DNA from: Undaria pinnatifida
Taxonomy: Eukaryota; Sar; Phaeophyceae; Laminariales; Alariaceae
Length of the DNA stretch: 64,000 nucleotides
Direction of reading: 5' to 3'
Assembly (NCBI GenBank): GCA_012845835.1
Contig: JABAKD010000025.1
Coordinates: 25,425,673-25,489,672 of the forward strand
Part shown: piece by piece, positions 31,171-59,500 of the stretch
Layout of the letters: every line of letters begins with the position of its first letter
Position numbering within the stretch: the first letter of the stretch is position 1
Notes under the pieces: generated by a model
What the model was told of the DNA's origin: nothing
Databases searched by the model: none
Seen by the model: the letters and a program-made list of their open reading frames with translations, nothing else
Program-made: the position numbers and the translations under genes

Positions 31171-33334
31171 GGAAAACACGCCCGCGGAACGTTCCGGCGC
31201 TTTTTTTGCCCCAAACTGCCTCAAATTTATAGTGCTGACGCGCTGGCAAGACACCCGCAGCAGCCCATGCCGAGCACGCACGCACGCTGTTTTTGGTTTC
31301 TTGTTCGGACACTGTATTTGGGGCTGATGTACTGTACGTTTCCTTCCCACCTTGTAGTTAAGGGGGGGACAAGCTACTTGGAATTAGCGTGTGGGATATG
31401 TTTCGGCAGCCCCGTTATTTTTGCCCGTTTTTGTAAATTCAAAGGGGGGGGGGGGGGGAAGGAGATGTCGAAATGGTGGTACCATGGTGTATGGCGATGA
31501 TGACAGAACCGGCCACACGAAGCGGCCCCGGGCTACAAGGTTAGAGGTATTGATGGCACGTTTCGAAGGGCAAAAATATATTCAAGGCTACGGTACAGGG
31601 GGGGCATTTTCGGGGGGGGGGTGGAAATGATAGCCTCCCTAAAAACAGGCGATGTTCTTTAGCGAACGGTTCATGGTTGCTCCACGCGAAAAAGGATGCT
31701 ACGAAAACACTATCTTCTTGACATACTTCGAAGTATATATGTTTCTTGTTTGCGAAGGGCTATCATGGAGCGATGACTAGGGGTTGGCAAGGGGCACCGT
31801 ATTTCAGGAGACACGGCGGGGCGGGGCGGGCTGATTTCAAAACCGACGATTTCGTTAAAGAAAAGTTGGGGGGGGGGGCTGCACCGTGGAACGCCTCAGG
31901 GGTTGTACAGCGGGTCGGGTTCGAGTCACTCGCGAGCGCGAGACTCGAGTAAAGAGCCCCTCCTCTGTTCGTGCTTTGCGGGGGGTCACTCCATCACAAG
32001 CGCTTCCACGCGCGGGTGCGCTTTTTTTCAATTTTTACTATTTCTTGCGAGCTGACTTCACGATGGAATCTACGGTAACATCTACTACTACTACTACTGC
32101 TAAACACGTTGCGCCAATGAACAAAATCGCCCTCTCTCAATAGTAGTTTCGTCGTCCGACGTAAAAGGTACACAAAAAGTCACTCGAGTGTGCGAGTGGC
32201 TCAAATCAACCCCGCGGTGTAGTAGTAAAATTGGGTTACCCCCCCCCCGCCCCCCCCCCCCCCCTCGATCCCTGACCGAAGCCTCTTGGACGCGTGCTAC
32301 GCTACGGGGAACATAGAGAGAGGTAGGGGGGGTACCCCCAATTTTTTTCATCAAACGCCGGGTCCATGAGCCACTCGCGCGAGTGACTCTGTACACCTTG
32401 CCGACAAAAACCCGTTCGTTCGGCGATTTTTTTTGGACCAGTGCGCATCGTAGATAATAACCCTGTATCCCTTTTCGTATTAATATCGAGAATGCTAAAA
32501 CAGCAGAGCGAAAGCCAGCCCGTGACCACAAGGAGCAGGGGGCGGTAACTCGCGCGAGTGACACCGAGCATCCACTGAACAAACAAAAGGGTGCCCAAAA
32601 GGGGCAAAAGGGACCCCCCCCACACACTACGATAGCATTGGTATTTTTTCCCTGCAAGGTTCTGACATGAGGACCTATATTATACCTCACTCAAAAAAAC
32701 TGGTATTTTTAGGGGAGGGGGGGGGGGGGAGTGGGGGTGCTCCCCGATGAGTAACGTCATGTTCTAGGTATTTATCGCATCTCTGTGGATTACGTGTCCC
32801 CGGGCCAACACGCCAAGGGACAAAGTCGGAACCCTTTCTACCTTCCGGACTTGGGGACATCTCGTATCCACGCATATACAACCAAAATAAAACGCGAAAA
32901 AAAAATGACCCACAGGCTGGACAGCGATGTCGAGTTAACGGGTCCAGACCGAAAGTCAGAAAGTGTTTTCGCCAGACAGTGGTACATGTACCATTATACC
33001 TAGAGCTATCGGAGGAGGCTTCCCTGGTCTCTAGAGCTCCTCAAGTACCCAGAAACACCCTTGGACGGGAAGAAAAGCTGTGGCCCTTTACGATAGCCCT
33101 GCCACGGTACGAAGGGGTTCCGCCTCGTGCCCAGGCCAAACGTTTTTCTGGCTGGTTGAGGCTGGTTGAGCTCCTCAAGTAGAGCGTGGAACCATCGGCT
33201 ATGGTGCGGTAATTTGCTCCCGAGAAAATATGCTTAATCGACACACTCGACGTCCGTGTGTGAAAACACGTGCAAGTGTGGTGAGAGTTTTAAGCTTTAT
33301 TTTTCCCCATCCACCGGAGGATATTATACAAAAT

Positions 33335-33640
33335 GAAAATACACTCCAGCTGTGAGATGGAAGATTTCGTCGAAACTCATCTTTGCAAGCTGTGTGTGAT
33401 ACTCCGATCGCGCGTATTACGAGTTGTGTGTCCTCATTAAGGATATAGGTCGGCGACTCCCCTTACAATTACAGTGTAGCTATCAGGGTCAACAGGGTGA
33501 TGTTAGTCTGTTTGTGCGCGGAAACTGTACAACCCGTTTCTGAGGGGGACAAAATCTGACAGCTGTGGAGGGAAATGTATCCTTTTATCAAGTGAATCCT
33601 GTAAGTCGAATAACCGGTGAGGGGGGGGGGCGGAGTTTTG
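33335..33640 (+). repeat. Repeat R (dispersed, unclassified)
   Basis: Block order: CTCCAGCTGTGAGATGGAAG, TTCGTCGAAACTCATCTTTG, CTCCGATCGCGCGTATTACG, TCCTCATTAAGGATATAGG, AGGGTCAACAGGGTGATG, ACAGCTGTGGAGGGAAATG. Same-sense copies occur at 7195-7370 and 61380-61690. Opposite-sense copies occur at 34960-35090, 44150-44480, 54200-54500, 59335-59440 and 62640-62760. No terminal repeats or coding capacity seen. Confidence 0.75.
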
Positions 33641-34062
33641 AAGGACGTGGGGGCCTGGTTTTGATCAAAAGCGAGCGGGTTTGGAGGGGGGGGGGGGGGG
33701 GGGGGGGGGAGGGGCGGGGGCGGACGGGCGGGCAATTTGTGCATGTAAGCTATAAATCCTTTCAAGGGGATAAATCTGACGGTTTTGGAAAAAAAAAAAA
33801 AAAAATGCACCAGTTTATCATGGGGGGGGGGGGTTGGGGCGGGGGGGGGGCGTGTGGGGCAGCTCAATCTGTGCGTGGAAACTATACATTATTTTGATGG
33901 GATAAATGTGACGGTTTTGGAAAGAATGCCATCAGTTTATCATGTATATCCTGGGGTGAGTCGTACAATCAGTGAGTAGAGAGGGGGTGGAGTGTTCGAG
34001 GGGGTGGGGTTGTTATGGGTTGGGGGGGGGGGGGGGAGGGGCGGGGGGGGGCGGGGGGGGGG

Positions 34063-34098
<36 letters not shown>

Positions 34099-34520
34099 CG
34101 GGGGGAAAGGGTTTTAGGTGAGGGGTTTGTTATACGTGTGGTGCTAGGTCTAGGCGATGGTGCGGGTGATGGGGAAGAAGGGGGCGTTCGGGGCGGGGGG
34201 GGGGGGGGGGGAAGCAGCGGCATGGATGGCTCTCGAAAGATAATGAGGTGATATCCTGTGCGTGAAGTGTTTATTAATTAATTTATTTATTTATTCTGGC
34301 GGATTTCGATATTAGGTGGGGCGTTTGAGCAAGGCAGAGCGAGAGGGGGGGGGGGAGATTTCTTAGGAGGTTTAGGTCACAAATATTATTCAAATACACT
34401 TCGGCTAGGATATATATTAATAAAAAAAAACAGAAAAAAAAAATGATTGTTTTCGGAAAGGCTGGTCGGGTTGTGCGCAAACGAGTGCCTTGTCGTAGAA
34501 GTCATGTTTAGAGTGAAGCA

Positions 34521-34685
34521 TTGAGCTCTTTCGCACCTGTTCGGAGCTCAGAAACTTCAGAGCTGCACCCACCTAGCGTTGGCATGACACACGCGGGGCG
34601 CGGGGAGTCATCCCAACGCTAGGGGGATATGCGCAGCAGAAGCTTCGGAGCTCCGGACAGGTAAGGAGCTCACATATCACGGCTC
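34521..34685. repeat. Fold-back (hairpin) element
   Basis: ACCTGTTCGGAGCTCAGAA (left) mirrors TTCGGAGCTCCGGACAGGT (right). Inside, CCTAGCGTTGGCATGAC mirrors GTCATCCCAACGCTAGG with one mismatch around an 18-base GC-rich loop. The arms could form a long hairpin in DNA or RNA. Confidence 0.8.
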
Positions 34686-37600
34686 GTTCGAAGACATTCG
34701 TTCGCGCAGCCCGACCAGCACACCCCCTTCTTCTATGCGCTACTGTACATAGTCCTGGAAAGAAGGCTCGTAAAAAATAGCATAATACTGTATATAACCG
34801 ATAGCTCCACACTTGAGCGTGTGTCAAGCGGTCAGAAACGTGTGCCCTCGTCCAAAATAACGAACAGCCAACCCCTGTACCCTAGCAGGTGGGATATATG
34901 GCTCCCGCAGCATGTATTGTGGTATAATGCAACGTTGCAAGGGGAGTCGCCGACCTATATCCTTAGGGAGGAGACACAACCCGTGATACGCGCGATCGGA
35001 GTATCACACACAGCTTGCAAAGATGAGTTTCGACAAAAATTTCGATCTCACCTGCTGGAAGTGCATTTTTATTTTTATAATAGTGCAACGTTGGGAGCTC
35101 TTACTATTGACGCGTGCAAAACTACACGACATAAAGTTTAATATGGCCACCGCTTCAGGTAAATAGGGGGTTTGCGACGCGCGCTACGATATCTAGAGGT
35201 GATTTTTTTTTTTTTCCCCTCTCTGAGACTTCTCGCGTTAGGAGTTTGAGCGCAAAAAAAAAAAATGCTGCCCTGGACGGATGAAATATTCTACATGGAT
35301 CATTAAGTATATATATATATATCTCGAAAAATCTGTGAGAAAAAAAACAAAAAAACGAGTTCGGGTTTGAAGGAGCGCCGCTTACAAAGAAATAGCGACT
35401 TCTCTATAGACAAGATATTATCGTAGCAGATACATGTGCGTCTTGCCGCCACGTGTTTACTGCCTGTGCCGTGCCGTGTTTTTCAGCCACACGCCCGGGG
35501 GGTGACTCTGTACACCTCGCCACCGGGGGGAAATAAATGAAAAAAAAAGGACATTTTTGTCTGGTGTGCAGCAGCGTCATAATCTACCCCATTTTGCGTC
35601 GCTGCTTGAAGAAAAAGCGGCACTCTTCAACACGTCAGACGTTCTACGGTGGTAGCCCGCCGAACTTTTCTTCAACGAGATCGCCGGTTATGAAACCAGC
35701 TCCCGGCCGTATTTCCTGAAATACGGTGCCCCGTGCTCCCCCCCGGACGTCATCATTCGATATAGCCCTTTGCGAACGAGAAAGTATTCGAAGAATTTAT
35801 TTTTCATATAGTCTAATATTTTCTCGTGTCGAGCAGCCACATACATGAAACGTTCGTCCAAAGATAATCGCTGTTTTTTTTTTGGGGGGGGGGCTATCGT
35901 AGAATCTGATCAGAGTCATCTTCAGACTGCGAGGAAGGAACAGGGCGAGGGGGAAGAAGGCATTCGCGCTCGACGGGTATTACTACGATAGAGGCGTGGT
36001 GCACCGCTTTTTTTTTCTGCTGACTGAGGGTTCTCCTCAAACTTTTGGAAGCTTCAGACGTCTTGGAAAAAAATAAAAAAACGGATATTTTGTGGAGAGA
36101 AAAACAAAACTGGGCTACGTAGTAGGTACCGGAAGATGAAAACTCCTTTGGGGCCAAGGTACCTACTACGGCAACAAACAGCCTCTCTTTCCGACGATTT
36201 TGTTGGGTCAAGTGAGGGCTGATTCTTACAACGATAGCCCCCCCCCCCCTCTAAAAAAAACCCAGCGGTTTTCTTCAACGAACGGTTTTTTTTATGGCTG
36301 CCCGGAACAAGGTACAAGGATACAATATCTGAAAACGAAGTATCCGACATATGTTTTCTTGTGTGCGAAGAAAGGCCTATCGATCGATGATGTCGGGGTG
36401 TCGAGGGACTCCGTATTTCAGGAGACACGACCGGGAGCTGGTCTTAAAACCAGCGATTTCGCTAAAAAAGAAGAATCGTCGGGGGGGGCTACCGTAGTAA
36501 GACTCAGGAGACCCGTCATTCAGAACCAATTTCAGCCGAAAACTGAACTGCTACCTCTAACGTAGATCGCGTCGCTCGGGTGGTCCCTCTAGGGGCGTTG
36601 GGAAAGGAGGCGGCAGCAGAAGTAGCCCGGGGGGGGGGGGGGGGGCTGTCGTCGGCATGACAATGTGCTAAACGATAGAAAGATATACCCTTTTTTGGCA
36701 AGAACTGCACCAGTCAGTGTCTGAATCTGACGAGGCTTTTTTGACCCAAATTTTAAGTCGTCGGAAAAAAGAAAAAAAAAAGGCTATTCTTTTCTTTTTT
36801 TGCCAGATGATTCTCGAGTGTACCTAGGCCGCGCGCCCGAGTGGGAATCCGAAGTTTTTGGGAGAGTTTTTAAGCTATCTTTCCCAAATTGAGGAACCTC
36901 AAAAAAAAAAATGTGGCGCATCTCTATCGTTGACATTTTTGAGCCGAAAAAAAAAAAAAAAAAAAACAATGCTATCGTAGTGGGGGGGGCGGGGGGGGGG
37001 TCCCTTTTGCCCCTTTTGGGCACCTTTTTTTTTCCAGTGGATGCTCGGTGTCACTCGCGCGAGTGACCGCGGGCCCCCTGTTCCCTGCTGTTTTAACATT
37101 CTCGATATGGCGACGAAAAAGGGATGGTTTATTATTATAATCTACGCTGCGCACTTGGTCGAAAAAAAAAATCGCCGAACGGCTTTTCGTCAGTGAGAGG
37201 TACAGGGTCACTCGCGCGACTGCCTCATACCCGGTTTTGAAACTTGGGTGTGCACCCCCACCTCCTCTACCTAAATGAGGAGAGGCCCCACGTCTTATAA
37301 CCCAAAATCGTGAGAATTTTCAGTTCTTGCTTTTACAAAAATGACGGTTCGCACGGTATAAATATCTGGGGCCACGCGAAGCTTTTTCATTTTTTGAGGA
37401 TTTGTTCCAAAAAAATCAGTTCTTCTCGTCGTGGGGTGAGTGAAAAAGAGGACTGATGCTGCGTTTCTTTTGCTCCTCGGACTCGAAACGCATTGATTGA
37501 GCGTTTACTTTTCTATCCACGCGGCCTGTCTGTGGGGAAAAGTACAAGAGCTTATCAACACTCGTTCTACGGTGTAGCCCCCTCCATAATTTTCCTTGAA

Positions 37601-38281
37601 CGAAATCGCTGGGTGTATAAACCAGGTCCGGGCCGCGTATCTCCCGAAATACGGTGCCCCTTACCAGCCCGCGACGCCATCGTTCGATAGCCCTTCCTTG
37701 GCAAACAAGAAAGCATCGTATAAAGATTGCTTTTTCATACTATCCTTCACCGTCTCGATCAGCCACGAAACGTTCGTTAAAAATAGTCGCTGGTGTTGGG
37801 GGGGGGGGGGCTATCGTAGAATCAGTCCTTACCAGGCACATACATGTGTAACACAACGAGCGGGCGATGTATCACACGCAGCTTGCAAAAACAAAGATGA
37901 GTACGAGCATCGACCTTGAATTTATCCAACTCGCAGCTGATAAGTTTTATAACCATTTAAAAAAAAAAAAATCCCTCGCATGTTCCACCATTTTCCTATT
38001 TTCCAACTCATTTTTTTCGTGGGTGGGTTGGTCGGCCTTAGGTATTTTTGTGACAGTGGCCGGCTCCAATACTTCTTGCTGCATTTTTGTTTTCCCAAAA
38101 CCCACCAACATAATTTACAAGTCTCGCAAACACCCTACCTAGTCTCACACACGAAGAAACGCAAAAACACGGAACTCCTCTCGGTCATACCCCTTTGGGT
38201 ACTCCAAAAACACGCGATAAACATGAATGAAAAAAAAGATGTGCGAACTTATCCAACCGCCGGCTACTGCTGTGGGTACCC

Positions 38282-38797
38282 CGATTTGACCCCCTTAGAA
38301 CCCCCTAACCCCTCCCTATACTTATTCCACGTAATTTGTCCTCCAAAAACGGGTTTCCAGTTGTGAAGGCGTTAAGAGATACTCCTCCGGGTTATACATA
38401 CACCCTGTCAGAACCCCCAACCCCCTCCCTATACAAATTCCAAGTAGTTTGTCTCCAAAAACGGATTTCCAGTTATGGTGTTAAGAGGTACTGGTCGGGA
38501 TATAAACCCTTTCAGAACTCCCAAACCCCTCCTTATACTAATTCCAAGTAGTTTTTCTCCAAAAACGGATTTCCAGTTGTGAAGGTGTGAAGAGGTACTG
38601 GTCGGGTTATAAACCCTTTCAGTAAACCCCAAACCCCTCCCTATACAAATTCCAAGTAATTTGTCCCCAAAAACGGGTTTCCAGTTGTGAAGGTGTGAAG
38701 AGGTACTGGTCGGGTTATAAACCCTTTCAGTAAACCCCTACACTAATTCCAAGTAGTTTGTTCCCCAAAACCGGGTTTCCAGTTGTGAAGGCGTTAA
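38282..38797 (+). repeat. Tandem array of five MITE-like units
   Basis: Five units of roughly 95-110 bp repeat the TTAA-MITE core (CCTCCCTATAC, CCAAAAACGG, GTTTCCAGTTGTGAAGG) joined by AGAGGTACTGGTCGGG-type spacers. Inner units have lost TTAA, so this is satellite-like amplification and not five insertions. Confidence 0.8.
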
Positions 38798-39385
38798 GAG
38801 CGCCCCGTCACAGGCCGAAATAAGCACTCTTAGCGACACATTGCTCTTATCTGTAGTGGGAAAATGTGTATCTGTTTAATGTAGGTGGGACATGCCGATT
38901 TGACCGCTCTTAAGTCCCGAACGCTCTTATTCTGGGCGCTCTTAAACCGGGGTGCCCACTGTAATCCCATCATGCTGCGCGGGTTTCATGTATCTCCTTG
39001 GATTTTCATCTGGAACGTCAGCTAAACAGCCCCCAGAGAGGCAAAGGCAGCCCAACCCGATTTCGCTTCGTGTGATCGACGGCGTAACCGTCAATTTATT
39101 TTTTCGTCATTTATGTTTTCCCTCTGAAGTCTCAAAAGGGGTTCAGGAGGGATTCCCCCCTTTGATGATAAAATTCTGGGCCGAACCGCGTCCCATCCAC
39201 CAGGGTAGTGCGACTCTTCTCGCCACCACCACCACCACCACCACCACCATCCACCATCGTCATCATTATCATCATCATCATCATCATCTTCATCATCATC
39301 ATCATCATCTTCATCATCATCATCACCGTCGTCGCCGTCTTCGTCATTGTCGTTACTATGGGCAGACCAAATACGCGTACACTCC

Positions 39386-55885
<16,500 letters not shown>

Positions 55886-56596
55886 GATATCGCTTCCGTC
55901 CCTGCAATGGTGTGTTTCCTTCTTGCAACCAGCTTATCGAGCACCTACGAAGCGAGGCAGGCCTGTGAGGCTGTGTGTGGGCTGTGCGCAAACCACGATC
56001 TACGATCTACGATCTCCCAAAGTTTGAACGAGGTTTCATCATTATGTAAGCGAACATGGAAAGGGGAAAGGGACGACTTTTCTGTTTTGGAAGGATTTCG
56101 AACAACAAAACGCGGATACATCAAGGGGAAAGGGTTCGTTTTACTGTTTGTTGTTTTTCATGTCCTACCATGCCGGTACTGAAATATAGTATGCGTTTCG
56201 GGCGGACCGCACCGCACATCACATCAACTAACTCCCCCACGTGACCGGGGAAGGAACGATCACCATCAACACAACAATAGTAGTGTCCCCGACGAGGGGA
56301 GCTAAAAAACAAACCTCCACGACTCTCACGGACGCTCTCGAGCGTCTCTGGTGCACTCGCGTCGACTCTGTCTGGCTGGCATCAAAGGCTGGAAAGATAT
56401 CTGCTGCGAGAGACGTATCCTGTTTTCTCTCCTGTTATACAAAAACTGCATTTTTTTCTGCGTTGGTTGTGGCTTTGTGACAGAAATAGACACGTGAAAC
56501 ATCCATTTTGCATTCCGGGCTGTGCGTGTGCGAGAGGACCTCACCGGAGGGAACAGTCGTAAACTGTTGGCCACCAGGAGCAGTTAGGTTGTATCC
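55886..56596. promoter_or_regulatory. Shared divergent promoter region of genes C and D
   Basis: There are 711 bp between the start codons of gene C (minus) and gene D (plus). I see no coding exon and no repeat-family copy, unlike almost everywhere else in the window, which fits a constrained regulatory segment. Transcription starts cannot be placed from sequence alone. Confidence 0.5.
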
Positions 56597-59500
56597 ATGG
56601 AATCCTCCGGGCTCCCGCCTGTTTCCGAGGAGGAGCTCGTGGCTGCCTCGGTCGTCTGCATCCTGGCCGGCGTCGGGCTCTGCTTCTTCTCGCACAGGTG
56701 AGTGGTTGGACCGACGAAAAACGAAGCAACCCACCCAAAAAAAACATGTCGTGTTTTCTGGCTTTTTCTATACTCTGTCCCATACGTTTTTCGGCCGGTC
56801 TTGTGATTGATTGGGCAAGTGGTTGGTGCTCACGCATGTGTCGCCGAAAGAAGAACCAGAGCCATCGCACGCCACCCGTAGCCTGCCCGTGGTTCGTTCA
56901 CGGCGAACGGTGCTTGTATACCTGGTGCCGCTACCGTCGTCTCTTGTGCTAGAGCCTAGTTGGCCGAGCTCGATGCGTTGGTTTTGCCGTGCGAGGGGCC
57001 GTGCCCTCAATCCTACGTACGAAACGCATCGCATGAATGAGATAATCAATGGATCAAGTCCGTTCCGTAGCATGTTGTCTGTTACACACGTGCATGTATG
57101 TGTCTGGGTGCGTCCCGTGCGTCTTGAATCATGGCTATGAATACTGGTATCCATGCCCACAACAGGGTACTGCTGTATGCCGTACTCCAAGGACAACCAA
57201 CGTTACAGCAGAATGCACGACGCAAGGCAACGTCAAAGTATCACCCGTATTACCTAACGCACAGGCAGCCCCCTACTTTCACCACTGACTGGCCTTTCTC
57301 CGTTCTCTGTTGTTGTCGTTTCTGCGGGTTGGCCCACCGGGTGATGTTCCCCGTGAATTCATACTGTTACTAGTACGGCAGCGGTACCCCCCCCCCCTGC
57401 CTCTGGGCAAAGGCCTCTTGTAGCCACACACCACACACCGCTGCCTACGTACTCGTAGCTCTGAGAGCCGCCTCGGGGTGCGCATCGCATCTGCTTAAAG
57501 GGAACGGGCCCTAGGATTCCATGCAGCATGGTATACTATTTCCAACACGAGTCTCTGGGGACTGTTTGTTGCACCTCGGAATCTGAAACGCGTCAAGGGA
57601 AAGCGAAAGCAACGGATCATCAAGTGCGGAGTACGAACACGTACCCGAGCCTACCACATCTAGAATTGCACCCGCGACAAACTGCAGCAGTTGGAACTGC
57701 GTACTCGTAGAGTGAACTCGTTACTACTACCACCCTGGAAACAAGTAAAAAAAAGTCGTCGTACGTCGTAGATGTTTGTTGGCTGCTGCTGTGGTTGCAT
57801 CATCATCAGCGAGCGGTTGCCTTGCCTGCCCATCATCTTCTCTCTTGCAAGCGGCCGTCTAATGTATCGCCTCTGTATGCACAGTTAGCAATTTCAGCAC
57901 CCTCTGGCCGCGGCAAAGGTTAAGGTTGGCGTCTGCGCAGTCGGTGTGAGAAGTGGGCTTCACAGGGGTGTTCCTCTCACGACCTGCTGAAACATTGCGA
58001 CTTGTTAATTTGTTGGGAAATCACAACGACAGCGATAGATTACGGGTACGCACGTACGTGCGTGCGTGCGTAGCATGTTACCGCTTTCTAACGTGCGGTT
58101 GGCCAACCTGTCCGCTTGCGGGTGTTAATGGTGCTGCACCAGTAGTCTACTGCTGCTGTAGTAGTATGTAGCAGTGCAGAGGGCGCACGTTCGGTCGTAA
58201 CAAATTGATACTTGTTTTGTCACGACCATTGGAAAATGTCAGGGCACTTCGCAGGTCGGTTCAGCTCTCGCGGGTCGGGTCGGGTCGGGTCAGGGTGACT
58301 CGAACCGTACCGTGAGATTTGAACACCTCGTGGCCCGACCCGTTCCGAGCCATGAAAGTCCGAGCTAGTACCTCCTGGCCCGACATTTTGGGAAACAACT
58401 TCCAGATCCGACGAGTTATTATGACCCGAAAAAACTGCGAAAATGTGACGGAAGGAACGGTGCATGTACGGATGGATGCCGTTCTAAATCCCACACCATG
58501 AGATGATATTTTCGCACCTCGGACAGATCACGATCTACTACTACTGCTGCTGCTGTATGTAGACCATCCTCAAAAGTATAGATCATGCATTTATCTGCCG
58601 TTATGTTATATCATTGTGCAGGATTTGTATGAATAGACTAGACTACCAGGTAGGTACAGATCTTACCCCAAAGAAACATGTGATCTACTACTTACTGTAG
58701 ATAATATAATCATGATAGGGGCTCCTAACCGATAACATGATGAGCTGCTCCGTACAGATCTTCCCTTAAGTATGCAGCCCCGGAAGCAAGTGCTAGATCA
58801 TTGCACAGATCGTACTGCTCGGCCCCCACCCGATAACATGAGCTACCCCATACAGATTTTCCCTGAAATATTCAGCCCAGGAAACATGTGCTAGATCATC
58901 ACACAGATCGTACTGCTCGGCTCCCACGGGGTAACACAAGGAAGGCAAAACCATACAGATCTTCCCTGAAATATTCTATATTGTCAACGAGGGTTTGGTT
59001 ATCTGTGTCCGGTGGTATCCTCTGACGAGCGGACGCGAGTATCTGCAGCAGTAGTCTAATCGGCGCCAGCAATGGGAGACACCCTTTTCGAGATCGCTTG
59101 GGTGGGAGCCGGATGATTATAATGCGTCCGCCGCCGTGGCCACCGACCGAGAAAAACGCACACAAATTGACGGCGGCAGTTGCCGGTAATCTGTGTGATC
59201 TGTAGCTCACGTCTCCGGGTGGGAGCCGTTCGATCTGTATGATCTAACGCACGTTTCTTGTTTTGGATATTTACTCTTATTTGTTGTACGCACCCTTGCA
59301 CAACATCTCAAAACGGCAGATACAGCAGTATCCAGGACTACATAATACGCGCGATCGGAGTATCACACACAGCTTGCAAAAAAAAAGATGAGTTTCGACA
59401 CGATCTTCGATCTCACAGCGGCTGGAGTGTATTGTTAAATTTATAACATCATAGACTAGATGTAGATCGTCATCTCCACCGCACCTGATCCCAAGTGACA

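Larger units (their letters stand above)
28851..39385. other. Repeat-filled region between genes B and C
   Basis: No gene is supportable in this 10.5 kb between two convergent genes. 29060-29340 is a minisatellite built on CAGTAGGCGAACAGGAGG, and 29380-29700 a repeat built on CCGTCGGTA. It then holds MITEs (29735-30184, 31640-31870, 35180-36560, 37550-37830), a GGCGGT satellite (30540-31170), two inverted copies of one element (32370-32650 and 36960-37240), repeat R (33335-34260, 34960-35090), a fold-back (34521-34685) and a MITE tandem array (38282-38797). At 39200-39330 there is an ACC/ATC microsatellite. The remainder shows nothing I can name. Confidence 0.6.

Noticed and set aside
58260-58500. 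Possible LTR or gene fragment with GTCGGGTCGGG repeats
   Set aside because: No paired LTR, primer-binding site or protein similarity that I can see; left as unassigned intron sequence.
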